Of a stretch of 64,000 nt of DNA, positions 41,925 to 49,465 are shown one piece after another. The stretch comes from Ardenticatenaceae bacterium (GTDB taxonomy: Bacteria; Chloroflexota; Anaerolineae; Promineifilales; Promineifilaceae). The position numbers were made by a program, and so were the translations under genes. The notes below the pieces were generated by a model, which saw only the letters and a list, made by a program, of their open reading frames with translations, was not told the DNA's origin and ran no database searches. Location: assembly GCA_020634375.1 (NCBI GenBank), contig JACKBX010000005.1, positions 349,890-413,889 on the forward strand. The letters are read 5' to 3'. How positions within the stretch are numbered: the stretch's first letter is position 1; every line of letters begins with the position of its first letter.

Positions 41925-41981
41925 AATGGATTTAGCCCGATACCGGCGCTGGAAGATCATACGATGGTTGTTACGTAAGTC

Positions 41982-42554
41982 ATGCAAACGTATTCCCATT
42001 TTTTGCTAACAAAGGTATTGCAAGTGCGGCTGAAGAAACGAGACGCTTCTGGCACAACCCTACTTCTTGGCTCTGTGCTGCCTGACCTGCCTCTCTTTCT
42101 GCTCACGATTGGCTACATGGTTAACCGCCGCTGGCTCAATCCGGCCCCGGCAGAAGGCGCGTTTGACGCAGCTTACGACATGCTTTACTTCAACAATCCC
42201 TGGTGGATAAGCCTGCACAGTTTGCTGCACGCGCCGCTGCTCATCCTGTTGTATGCCGGAATCGGCGTGGTGGCGCTGCGCCAGGGTAAACGGTGGGGAC
42301 GGCCGTTGCTGTGGTTTGCCATCGGCTGCGGGCTGCACAGCCTCATTGACATTTTCACACACGTCAACGATGGGCCGCTGCTCTTCTTCCCCCTGAACTG
42401 GACATATCGTTTTCCCGCGCCGGTTAGCTATTGGGACAGGCGGTACGGAGCGCAAATTTTCGCGCCTATTGAACATGCTATTGACGCACTCATCTTGCTT
42501 TGGCTGGGTGTGCGCTATTTCCGTAAACGTCGAAAGGCAAGCCATGCGCTTTGA
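41982..42554 (+). CDS. YdjM-like membrane-bound putative metal-dependent hydrolase
   Basis: 190 residues with four or five hydrophobic segments. The N-terminus MQTYSHFLLTKVL, then GSVLPDLPLFLL, HSLLHAPLLILL and GCGLHSLIDIFTHVNDGPLLFFPLNW supply the His/Asp set conserved in the YdjM/DUF457 group of membrane proteins related to zinc phospholipase C. Catalysis is unproven in the family. It overlaps the next permease gene by 11 bases and follows the flavoenzyme by 57, so it belongs to the same operon. Confidence 0.85.
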   Translation: MQTYSHFLLTKVLQVRLKKRDASGTTLLLGSVLPDLPLFLLTIGYMVNRRWLNPAPAEGAFDAAYDMLYFNNPWWISLHSLLHAPLLILLYAGIGVVALRQGKRWGRPLLWFAIGCGLHSLIDIFTHVNDGPLLFFPLNWTYRFPAPVSYWDRRYGAQIFAPIEHAIDALILLWLGVRYFRKRRKASHAL

Positions 42555-43350
42555 ACGGATTCGCGCCATCACACGCGGCGCCATTGTGTTGGGAATGTTG
42601 CTACCACTCATTCCACTACTGATCTGGTCGGTGAGTTTCCGCTGGTATTTCCCAGACATGCTGCCGGAAATGTGGAGTTTGCGAGCGTGGCGCTATGTCT
42701 TTGCGCCCTCGTCGCGGGTGCTGCCCGCGTTGGGGTACAGTGTGGGCGTGGCAACGGCCGTTACCCTCCTCTCCCTCGTCATCAGCATCCCTGCCGGACG
42801 AGCGCTGGGGCTGTACCGGTTTCGTGGGAAAACGGCCGTGCAGTTCCTCATCCTCGCCCCCACCATCGTGCCCGCCATTGCCGTAGCGATGGGCATCCAT
42901 GTAGCCTTCATCTACTATGGCCTCTCCGACACCCTGCCGGGCGTCATTCTCGTCCATCTCATCCCCGTGATGCCCTACCTGGTGCTGATTCTTGCCAGCA
43001 CATTTGCCAATTACAATGTCGATTACGAGGGACAAGCACGCACACTGGGCGCCAATCAATGGCAAATCTTCTGGCACGTCACCCTGCCCATCATCTTTCC
43101 CGGCCTCATCGTGGGCAGCCTCTTCGCCTTCATCATCTCCTGGAGCCAATACCTGCTCACCCTGCTTATTGGCGGCGGGCAGGTGATTACGCTGCCCATT
43201 TTGCTCTTTTCTTTTGCCAACAGCGGCGACCATCCCATCACCGCCGCGCTCTCTATTGTTTTTATCGCTCCTGCCATCCTCTTTTTGCTGTTCACCTCGC
43301 GCTACCTGACGGGGGAACAGGCCGCTATTGGCGGGATTGGAAAACTATAA
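42544..43350 (+). CDS. ABC transporter permease (YnjC C-half-like)
   Basis: About 268 residues with six hydrophobic segments and an EAA loop YEGQARTLGANQWQIFWHVTLPIIFPG very similar to that of the first permease (GAN-x-WQ-x-F-x-HV), which supports a heterodimeric channel. The ATG at 42544 is chosen because it has an AAAGGCAAG ribosome site and a normal N-terminus; a longer version overlaps the YdjM-like gene for 86 bases. Confidence 0.92.
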   Translation: MRFERIRAITRGAIVLGMLLPLIPLLIWSVSFRWYFPDMLPEMWSLRAWRYVFAPSSRVLPALGYSVGVATAVTLLSLVISIPAGRALGLYRFRGKTAVQFLILAPTIVPAIAVAMGIHVAFIYYGLSDTLPGVILVHLIPVMPYLVLILASTFANYNVDYEGQARTLGANQWQIFWHVTLPIIFPGLIVGSLFAFIISWSQYLLTLLIGGGQVITLPILLFSFANSGDHPITAALSIVFIAPAILFLLFTSRYLTGEQAAIGGIGKL

Positions 43351-43409
43351 TAGTTACAAGTTGCATGTTACATTTCTTGTAACCTGTAACCTGTAACCTG
43401 TAACTCCTC
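43351..43409. repeat. Iterated-word inverted locus (GTAACCTGTAACC word)
   Basis: AGTTACAAGTTGCATGTTAC is mirrored by TGTAACCTGTAACCTGTAAC. The same word is used at 53826-53878 and 61237-61290. Confidence 0.7.
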
Positions 43410-44462
43410 ATGACCGAAGTCACACTCACTCATCTCAGTAAATCGTATGACGGCCGTTACCGTGCCGTGTCCGACCTTTCTCTGACCGCGCCCTGCGGCA
43501 AGATTACAGCCTTGCTTGGCCCCTCTGGCTGTGGCAAGACCACCGTACTCAGGATGATTGCCGGGCTGCTTGCCCCAGGTGATGGCGAGATTGCATTTGA
43601 CGGCCATTCCATCCTCCCCATCCCCGCTGAAAAACGAGGCGCGGTGATGGCCTTTCAAAACCACATGCTCTTCCCTACCATGAACGTCGCCGACAACGTG
43701 GGCTTTGGCCTGAAAATGCGCGGCGTAGATAAAAACACCATCCGCCAGCGTGTAGCCGCCATGCTGGAACTGGTGAAGCTGCCCGGCTTTGAAAAACGGC
43801 GGCCCAATGAGCTGTCAGGTGGGCAGCAGCAGCGCGTTGCCCTGGCCCGCGCCCTGGTGGTGGAGCCAAAGGTGCTGCTGCTAGATGAACCACTCTCTAA
43901 CCTGGACGCACACCTGCGCAATGAGATGCGCGACCTCATTTTCAGCATTCAGCGGCAGCTCGGCATCACCACCATCTTCGTCACACATGACCAGGAGGAG
44001 GCGGTCATTCTCGCCGACCAAATTGCTCTGATTTTTGGCGGCGAGTTGCAGCAGGTAGGGCCGCCAGAGGATTTTTATGAACGGCCGTTATCCATCCCCA
44101 TCGCCCGCTTTTTTGGCGGCGTCAATTTCATCCCCGGCCATAAATGGGGAGCGCAAGTAGAAACGGCCGTAGGCGCCTTCATCCCCTCATGTCGCAGCAG
44201 CCAGCCCGATGGCCCGGTCATGCTCACCATTCGCCCGGAAAATATCCGGTTATGTGCAAATGGCGAAGAAGATAGGGTGAACGGCCGTGTCCTCAGCCAC
44301 ATCTACGCCGGAACCCACACCCGCTTCAAAATCGCCACCAGCGACCCCGATCAGTCCCCACTGGAAGTCATTGCCGATGCCAGCCTGCAACACCGCATTT
44401 GCGATGGCAGCCCTATCAGCCTCCACCTCCCGCCAGACAAAATCTGGTTAATGCCCCGGTAA
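43410..44462 (+). CDS. ABC transporter ATPase (YnjD/PotA-like)
   Basis: 350 residues. Walker A GPSGCGKTTVLRM, Q-loop MAFQNHMLFPTM, signature LSGGQQQRVALARAL, Walker B VLLLDEPLSNLD and H-switch VTHDQEEA, followed by a C-terminal TOBE-like domain (residues about 250-350). It should energise the two permeases. It is the last gene of the five-to-six-gene unit starting at the binding protein. Three octamers occur in its last 400 bases. Confidence 0.95.
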   Translation: MTEVTLTHLSKSYDGRYRAVSDLSLTAPCGKITALLGPSGCGKTTVLRMIAGLLAPGDGEIAFDGHSILPIPAEKRGAVMAFQNHMLFPTMNVADNVGFGLKMRGVDKNTIRQRVAAMLELVKLPGFEKRRPNELSGGQQQRVALARALVVEPKVLLLDEPLSNLDAHLRNEMRDLIFSIQRQLGITTIFVTHDQEEAVILADQIALIFGGELQQVGPPEDFYERPLSIPIARFFGGVNFIPGHKWGAQVETAVGAFIPSCRSSQPDGPVMLTIRPENIRLCANGEEDRVNGRVLSHIYAGTHTRFKIATSDPDQSPLEVIADASLQHRICDGSPISLHLPPDKIWLMPR

Positions 44463-44781
44463 CACCCTCAACAACACCCTGCTGTAAGCAACAGCGACAC
44501 CATGCTGTGAGCAACAGCGGCACCATGCTGTGAGCAACAGCGGCACCATGCTGTGAGCAACAGCGGCACCATGCTGTGAGCAACAGCGACACCATGCTGT
44601 GAGCAACAGCGACACCATGCTGTGAGCAACAGCGGCACCATGCTGCGAGTGACAGCGACACCACCATCACTAATTTGTGAATGACCAATTAAGCATCGGG
44701 GGATTGCATAGGAAAAAGGAAATGGGCGAAGTAGAATATAAACGTAACATATCCAGACCCAGACCATAAAGGAGACAAACG
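44463..44781. other. Intergenic region holding a tandem array
   Basis: Apart from the 23-bp array, the region contains a GGGGGATTGCATAGG 15-mer (44698-44712) also present at 12811-12825 and an A/T-rich stretch before the ribosome site AAAGGAG of the ferritin-like gene. No gene is seen. Confidence 0.5.
44477..44660. repeat. Tandem array, 23-bp unit, eight copies
   Basis: The unit is CCATGCTGTGAG followed by CAACAGCGGCA, alternating between CGGCA and CGACA endings. Each unit contains GCTGT-GAGCA-ACAGC, a five-base stem with five-base loop. The outer copies are more diverged. It starts 15 bases after the ATPase stop. Confidence 0.95.
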
Positions 44782-45207
44782 ATGGACAAGCAAACCCTAA
44801 TCAAAAACTTAAATGAAGATTTAGCTGGTGAATTAGGAGCCATCATCCAATACATCACCTACGCCGCAAAAGCCACCGGCCCCTACCGCCCCCAATTGGC
44901 TCAATTCTTCCTCACCGAAGTTGCTGACGAGCAGCTTCATGCTCAATTCCTCGCCAACAAAATCGTAGCGTTGGGCGGTGAACCCACCACAGAACCCCGC
45001 CCCGTCCCCGCCGCACATAGCAACCATGAAATGCTACAAGCTATCTTAGCGGCTGAACAGCAAGCAGCAAAAGATTACACGCAGCGTGCCCAAGAAGCAG
45101 ATGCATATGGCGACAAAGGCTTAGCCGTGCAGTTAGAAGACATGGTGCGCGATGAATCCGGCCATTCCGAAGAAACAGAGCGAATGCTGCGCGACTGGCC
45201 ACTGTAA
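44782..45207 (+). CDS. Ferritin-like domain protein (bacterioferritin/Dps-like)
   Basis: 141 residues forming a four-helix bundle. The first helix has LAGELGAIIQYITYA, the second FFLTEVADEQLHAQFLA with ExxH, the third AAEQQAAKDYTQRA and the fourth LEDMVRDESGHSEETERML with a second ExxH. This gives the di-iron ligand set of the ferritin-like superfamily. It may store iron or detoxify peroxide. It precedes the thioredoxin-like selenoprotein candidate, so a shared oxidative-stress role is plausible, though a terminator separates them. Confidence 0.9.
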   Translation: MDKQTLIKNLNEDLAGELGAIIQYITYAAKATGPYRPQLAQFFLTEVADEQLHAQFLANKIVALGGEPTTEPRPVPAAHSNHEMLQAILAAEQQAAKDYTQRAQEADAYGDKGLAVQLEDMVRDESGHSEETERMLRDWPL

Positions 45208-45254
45208 GTAAGGATGAAGGATGACATCCTTCGCCGCAAACTGATGATTTGATG

Positions 45255-45284
45255 AGAGCGTGACCGGAAGGTTGCGCTCTTTTC
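45255..45284 (+). terminator. Terminator after the ferritin-like gene
   Basis: AGAGCG pairs with CGCTCT, with further partial pairing in between, followed by TTTTCTTT. It separates the ferritin-like gene from the following promoter. Confidence 0.7.
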
Positions 45285-45286
45285 TT

Positions 45287-45292
45287 TATAAT
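45287..45292 (+). promoter_or_regulatory. -10 box of the thioredoxin-like gene
   Basis: TATAAT directly after the terminator; no convincing -35 was recognised. It implies a 5' leader of roughly 70 bases. Confidence 0.55.
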
Positions 45293-45305
45293 GCCCTACA
45301 AAACT

Positions 45306-45363
45306 GGAGCGCGTGCAGCTTGCCCGCAACGGCGGGTGGCAGTCCTCGCTCCCATTTAGGAGC
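45306..45363 (+). promoter_or_regulatory. Structured leader with two exclusive folds around the ribosome site
   Basis: GGAGCG (45306-45311) can pair with CGCTCC (45347-45352), enclosing TGC/GCA and a CCCGC-AACG-GCGGG stem-loop. The same right arm, GCTCC (45348-45352), can instead pair with GGAGC (45359-45363), which is the ribosome-binding site. The first fold would expose the site and the second hide it. This is the layout of a translational riboswitch or protein-binding leader. No known class was recognised. Confidence 0.5.
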
Positions 45364-45368
45364 ATGGT

Positions 45369-45917
45369 ATGAATAGCAAAATACAAACGCCCCTTTTTAT
45401 CCTGATTTTGATGCTGCTGGTGTCCGCTTGCACGCCAGCAAACGAGCCGATACAGGAGGCCGTCATGCCAGATTTACCCGACCTCGGCCCTGCGCCAGAA
45501 ATCACCAACGACGTGTGGATCAACACGGATGAACCACTGACGCTGGCATCACAACGCGGCAAGGTGGTGCTGGTCGAGTTTTGGACATTTGGCTGAATTA
45601 ACTGCCAACGGGTGATTCCCTGGGTCAGGGAATGGTATGAAAGCTATCACGGCGATGAGTTCACCGTGATCAGCGTGCATTATCCAGAATTCAGTTACGA
45701 GCGCGATTATGACAATGTAGTGGACGCTACCCAACGGCTAGACGTGCCCTACCCGGTCGCCATTGACAATAACCGTGTGACCTGGAGCGCGTACAACCAA
45801 CGCTTCTGGCCGACGCTTTACCTGATTGACAAGCAAGGCCACATTCGCTATCAGCACATCGGCGAAGGAGCATATGCAGAAACAGAAGCGGCTATCCTGG
45901 CGTTGATGGCGGAGTAG
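45369..45917 (+). CDS. TlpA/DipZ-like thiol-disulfide lipoprotein, probable selenoprotein (UGA = Sec76)
   Basis: 182 residues if the in-frame TGA at 45594-45596 is read as selenocysteine. Signal LILMLLVSAC with a lipobox Cys anchors it outside the membrane. The redoxin domain runs RGKVVLVEFWTFG-Sec-INCQRVIPWVREWYESY, then VISVHYPEFSYERDYDNVV, YPVAIDNN and WPTLYLIDKQGHIRYQHIGEG, with the cis-Pro in WPTLY. In DipZ/TlpA relatives the motif is WTxxCINC, so the TGA falls exactly on the first redox Cys, leaving a Sec-x-x-Cys pair with C79. Frame and homology are continuous on both sides and a SECIS-like hairpin follows. Alternatives are a Cys-to-stop mutation or a sequencing error. The role would be reduction of disulfides or peroxides outside the membrane. 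Confidence 0.8.
45594..45633 (+). promoter_or_regulatory. UGA codon with bacterial SECIS-like hairpin
   Basis: Downstream of the TGA, ATTCCCT (45615-45621) pairs perfectly with AGGGAAT (45627-45633) around GGGTC. The loop begins 25 bases after the TGA and starts with G, which agrees with the published bacterial SECIS pattern (loop about 16-37 bases downstream with G in the first two loop positions). Its pairing still needs testing against SelB specificity. Confidence 0.65.
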
Positions 45918-45936
45918 CGAAAAAGAGGCTCCTCTT

Positions 45937-46854
45937 TTAGCTTTCAATTTGCGGTAGGAGAGCTTCGGCTACGGCCGTTCCCCACTCCCAGCCGTGCCCA
46001 TGATCCTCATAGCTCCACCATGCGGACAGCACCGCTTGCGCCGCACCCCACGCGGCCAGGCGCTGGCGGTCAAAGCCTAGCATTTCGCTAAAAATGGCGA
46101 TGCGGCGGGCCAGCATTCGCCGTATCTCCGCCGTCGTTTCCCCGCCGCGCCAGAAATTGCGCAGCAGCGCCCCCACTTCATACGCCGGTTCGCCAATCAC
46201 CCCTTTGGGGTCAATTGCCAGCCAGCCGTCGCCCGCCGCGAGAATATTGTCGTGATGCAGGTCGCCATGCAGCAGCACCGGTTCGGCGCTGGAAGCCAGC
46301 AGGTCGGCGAAGAGAGATTCGGCCGTTTCTATTAATTGCGCGTCGAAGGGGCCAGTACGGCCGTCAAACCGTTCCCGCAACCGCCCCAACCCCGCCGCCC
46401 AATGCGCCACCGTAGGAAACGAATACGGCGCAGGCGGGGCCGGTCGCCACAACTGCCGCATCACCTCGGCAGCGATGCGCGTGGCGGCGTCATCATCCGT
46501 TTGCTGCAAGGGCACGAGGGAGTGGCCGGGCTGCACGCGCTGCAACAAAAAGATGCCATTCTCCGCGTCGGCTTGCAGCAGGCGCACCGCGCCGCGCCCG
46601 GCATAATGGTCCAGCGCGGCTATTTCGCTCTGTAATTCGGGGTTGATGATGCCAACTTTGAGGACAACGGCCGTGCCATCTTCACGCACCGCCGGAGCAA
46701 CATAGTTGTAAGTCAGATTGGGGAACGGCGGCAGCAGCGTCAGCCGCCAGCGCTGCGCATACTCGGCCAGGAAGTTGGGCAGGTTATCGAGCCATGTTTG
46801 CCCGGTACGGCCGTGCAGTTCCAAAGTGATGCGGACAAATGCAGAGGGAAACAT
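45937..46854 (-). CDS. APH(6)-like phosphotransferase (streptomycin/hydroxyurea kinase family)
   Basis: 305 residues of the kinase-like fold. VVLKVGIINPELQSEIAALDHY supplies the ATP Lys and Glu; VLLHGDLHHDNILAAGDGWLAIDPKGVIGEPAYEVGALL is the catalytic HGDLHxxN loop followed by the metal-binding Asp. The arrangement DPKGxxGEPAYE is typical of the APH_6_hur family, which includes streptomycin 6-phosphotransferases. The physiological substrate may be another sugar-like compound; resistance cannot be claimed from sequence. Confidence 0.9.
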   Translation of the reverse strand: MFPSAFVRITLELHGRTGQTWLDNLPNFLAEYAQRWRLTLLPPFPNLTYNYVAPAVREDGTAVVLKVGIINPELQSEIAALDHYAGRGAVRLLQADAENGIFLLQRVQPGHSLVPLQQTDDDAATRIAAEVMRQLWRPAPPAPYSFPTVAHWAAGLGRLRERFDGRTGPFDAQLIETAESLFADLLASSAEPVLLHGDLHHDNILAAGDGWLAIDPKGVIGEPAYEVGALLRNFWRGGETTAEIRRMLARRIAIFSEMLGFDRQRLAAWGAAQAVLSAWWSYEDHGHGWEWGTAVAEALLPQIES

Positions 46855-46856
46855 GG

Positions 46857-46925
46857 AATGGTGAATGGTGAATGGTGAATGGTGAACCGAACACTGTTCA
46901 CTGATTACTGAACACTGCTCACTGA
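46857..46925. repeat. Iterated-word locus (GGTGAATGGTGAA / CACTGATTACTG)
   Basis: Three to four GGTGAAT words are followed by ACACTGTTCACTGATTACTG and ACACTGCTCACTGATTAC. Both inverted and direct relations are visible, between two minus-strand genes. Confidence 0.65.
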
Positions 46926-48083
46926 TTACCGTACCCGCCGAATGAAATCGGCCATTTCCCAGATTTCCTCCTCAAAGGGGGAACGCGCCAGATAGCCGTA
47001 GTTGCCCATGCCGACGCTGATGATGCCGGTGACGGGTTGGTGGGCGGCGATGCGCTCGCCAAAGGCGGCGAGGATGTCCTCATGGCTGTGGACATAGGGC
47101 TTGCCTTGCCGCCGGGCGATGTAGGCGCAGTGGTACGGCCGTTCCACCCCCGCCTCAAAACGATTGTCCACGACCACATTGGCATACTCGCGGTACACAT
47201 CCATGTTGTTGGCAAAATTGAACATATCGGTGGTGAAGCCGCCCGGCGGCCGCAAATTGGCCTCCAATGCAATCAGGCTGCCATCGCGCTGGCGGAAAAA
47301 TTCAAAGTGGAAGAAGCGTTCGCGCACGCCAAACGCCTGCACCGCCCGCTGTCCCATCTCGGCCAAATCGGGCGGGATGTCGCGCAGCGAGTAGTAAAAG
47401 GCGTCTAGCTGCTGGCTGATGATTTCCAGCACGCCATCGCCATATTGGTGTACGGTGTGAAAGACGATACGGCCGTCCTGATCAGTTAACCCATCAAACG
47501 ACTGAATCGTGCCATCAATGAACGGTTCCAGCAAATAGCCCTGCGGCTGCCGCGCCAAAAACGCCTCCAGTTCGTGCGCCGAATGCAGCTTGTATGTCTC
47601 GTTTGCGCCCACGCCAATATCCGGTTTGGCGATGATGGGGTAGCCCATCTCGGCGGCAAAGGCGCGGGCTTCGGCGGCGGACTGCATCAACAACCCCGGC
47701 GCAACCGGAACGCCTGCCTCCACAAAGACCCGCTTCATCAACGATTTGCGCTTGATGCGCGGCATGTCGCTGATTTTGTAGCCGCTGACGTTGAAGTCGG
47801 TGCGCAGCCGCGCTTCGGTTTCCAGCCAATACTCGTTGTGCGATTCGATGCGGTCAATTTTGCCGTGCTGGTGTGTGAAGTAGCCCAGGGCACGCAGCAA
47901 ATCATCGTAATGGTGCATGTCGCGCACGCGGTAATATTCGCTGAGGACGGCCGTTAAGTCCGGGTGCAACTGCTCATACGGCTCATCGGCCAGCCCTAGC
48001 ACGCGCACGCCCAACTCGTTGAGCCGCTGTGAAAAGGCCAAATAATTGGGTGGAAAATGAGGTGAGAGGTAGACGTAGTTCAT
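46926..48083 (-). CDS. ATP-grasp ligase
   Basis: About 386 residues. RIKRKSLMKRVFVEAGVPVAPG leads into the ATP-grasp fold; AAEMGYPIIAKPDIGVGANETYKL is the nucleotide-binding Lys and Gly-rich loop; YLLEPFIDGTIQSFDGL and FHFEFFRQRDGSLIALEANLRPPGG provide the metal-binding Glu and Asn. It should join a carboxylate to an amine or thiol using ATP. As first gene of the minus-strand glycan region it may modify a sugar or peptide, but this is by position only. The start at MNYVYL has a GGAGA ribosome site; the longer start is repeat-derived. Confidence 0.88.
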   Translation of the reverse strand: MNYVYLSPHFPPNYLAFSQRLNELGVRVLGLADEPYEQLHPDLTAVLSEYYRVRDMHHYDDLLRALGYFTHQHGKIDRIESHNEYWLETEARLRTDFNVSGYKISDMPRIKRKSLMKRVFVEAGVPVAPGLLMQSAAEARAFAAEMGYPIIAKPDIGVGANETYKLHSAHELEAFLARQPQGYLLEPFIDGTIQSFDGLTDQDGRIVFHTVHQYGDGVLEIISQQLDAFYYSLRDIPPDLAEMGQRAVQAFGVRERFFHFEFFRQRDGSLIALEANLRPPGGFTTDMFNFANNMDVYREYANVVVDNRFEAGVERPYHCAYIARRQGKPYVHSHEDILAAFGERIAAHQPVTGIISVGMGNYGYLARSPFEEEIWEMADFIRRVR

Positions 48084-48104
48084 GAGTTTATTTCTCCGTA
48101 AAAG

Positions 48105-48167
48105 AATCGCGTGATGCGTGAAACGTGATGCCTTTCTGGTCACGCATCACGCATCACGTTTCACGGT
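48105..48167. repeat. Iterated-word inverted locus (CGTGATGCGTGAAACG)
   Basis: CGTGATGCGTGAAACGTGAT on the left mirrors CACGCATCACGCATCACGTT on the right, lying between ATP-grasp and glycosyltransferase genes. Confidence 0.75.
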
Positions 48168-48170
48168 ACG

Positions 48171-49358
48171 TCAATTTCCAAAGTCTTGCAATAACCAATC
48201 GGCCGTTTGCTCTGCGATGCGTTCCCACGAAAACTGATCAGCGACTTGTGCCGCGCCGCTGCCCAATGCCTGCCGCAGTTCCGCATTGGCTTGCAGCGCC
48301 CGCACCGCCTCGGCCAGTTCAAAGGCATCGTCCGGCGGAACCAGCCACATGGTTTCACCATGTTTCAATTCCGGTACGGGCACGGTGGGATAGGTCGTTA
48401 CCAGGGGACGACCGTGCGCCAACACCGCCATCAACGTCCCCCGCCGCAGCGACACGCCATCGCGGTAAGGCATCGCCATCAAATCGGCGGCGTGCAGGTA
48501 AGCGGACACCTGTGGGTCGGGCAAAAAGCCGCTCCAATGCACGCGCCCGGTCAGCCCCAACCGGGCAATTTGCGATTGAAGCTGCGCCAGAAATGCCTGA
48601 TTAGTGGGGTCGCTGCTGCCCGTTTGCCCGCCAATGAAAACGAGATGTACGGCCGTATCCATTTGCGCCAACGCATCAATCAAGGTGTCCGCCCCTTTGC
48701 TCTCGTTGAGAAAGCCGAAGTAGCCGAGGAGAAAGTCACCCGCTTGCAGATGGAGGGATTGGCGCACGGCCGTTACCTCTGCGGCGCTGGGTGTGTGCGT
48801 GGCAATATTGCTGCCGATGGGAATCTGGCGCACGGGAGTTTGCAAGTTGGAGGTCAGCGCCTGGTAATCGGCCTGATTGGTGACAATGACGCCATGTGCC
48901 TGCCGCGCCATGAAATGCACGGCCGTTTGCCGCAACCGCCCCGCCTTGGGAAACAGGTAAGGCACACGCAAATCGTGAAAGGTAACGACGGTTTTAACCA
49001 ATCCCCGCAAACGCCAGGGCAAAAAGTTGATCGCCGGGCTACGCATGTTGTAGGCGGCGGCCTGATATTGGATGTTGACGACATCCAAATTGTAGCGCAT
49101 CACCCATTCGGCAACGGCCGTTAAGGACGGCCAGCGCCATTTGTGAATGAAGGGATACAGTTGGGCAAAGTCTAGTTGGGTGGGTTGACGGAGGGCGCTG
49201 GGGTGATGGACGGCCGTTGCCGGGCGTGCTTCCCGACTGGTAAGAATGTGAATCTCATGACCATTGGCAGCTAATGCTTGCGCCAACTCCTGCGTAAACG
49301 CGCCAACGCCCCCTTCCATTGGCGGGTACTCCCCGGTGATTAGGCCAATTCGCGGCAT
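48171..49358 (-). CDS. Glycosyltransferase family 4
   Basis: 395 residues of the GT-B fold. N-terminal LITGEYPPMEGGVGAFTQELAQALAANGHEIHILT is the acceptor domain with the Gly-rich loop. The C-terminal donor domain includes LLGYFGFLNESKGADTLIDAL, VHWSGFLPDPQVSAYLHAADLMAMPYRDGVSLRRGTLMAVLAHGRPLVTT, with the ExxxxxxE position changed (SLRRGTLMAVL). It transfers a nucleotide-activated sugar on the cytoplasmic face. Five octamers lie in this gene. Confidence 0.93.
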   Translation of the reverse strand: MPRIGLITGEYPPMEGGVGAFTQELAQALAANGHEIHILTSREARPATAVHHPSALRQPTQLDFAQLYPFIHKWRWPSLTAVAEWVMRYNLDVVNIQYQAAAYNMRSPAINFLPWRLRGLVKTVVTFHDLRVPYLFPKAGRLRQTAVHFMARQAHGVIVTNQADYQALTSNLQTPVRQIPIGSNIATHTPSAAEVTAVRQSLHLQAGDFLLGYFGFLNESKGADTLIDALAQMDTAVHLVFIGGQTGSSDPTNQAFLAQLQSQIARLGLTGRVHWSGFLPDPQVSAYLHAADLMAMPYRDGVSLRRGTLMAVLAHGRPLVTTYPTVPVPELKHGETMWLVPPDDAFELAEAVRALQANAELRQALGSGAAQVADQFSWERIAEQTADWLLQDFGN

Positions 49359-49361
49359 CGT

Positions 49362-49446
49362 AGAAAACGTAAAACGTGAAACGTGAAACGTGAAACGTGA
49401 AACGTGACGGTTGTTTATTCACGTTTCACGCATCACGTTTCACGGT
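49362..49446. repeat. Iterated-word inverted locus (CGTGAAA word)
   Basis: Five near-perfect CGTGAAA copies in a row precede the inverted TTTCACGCATCACGTTTCAC. It is the most regular example of this word in the window. Confidence 0.78.
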
Positions 49447-49465
49447 CTTAACTCAAAAATAGACG

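Noticed and set aside
44416..44767. Repetitive minus-strand frames over the 23-bp array
   Set aside because: Same artefact: tandem array without stop codons in two phases, no homology or start signals.
45594..45596. Reading the in-frame TGA as a simple stop, giving a broken gene
   Set aside because: Homology continues in the same frame, the stop falls exactly on a redox Cys, and a SECIS-like hairpin follows. Pseudogene or read error remain possible but are less likely.
45937..46854. Acquired streptomycin-resistance gene
   Set aside because: Family membership is clear, but there is no mobile context and octamers are present as in native genes, so a chromosomal metabolic kinase is at least as likely.
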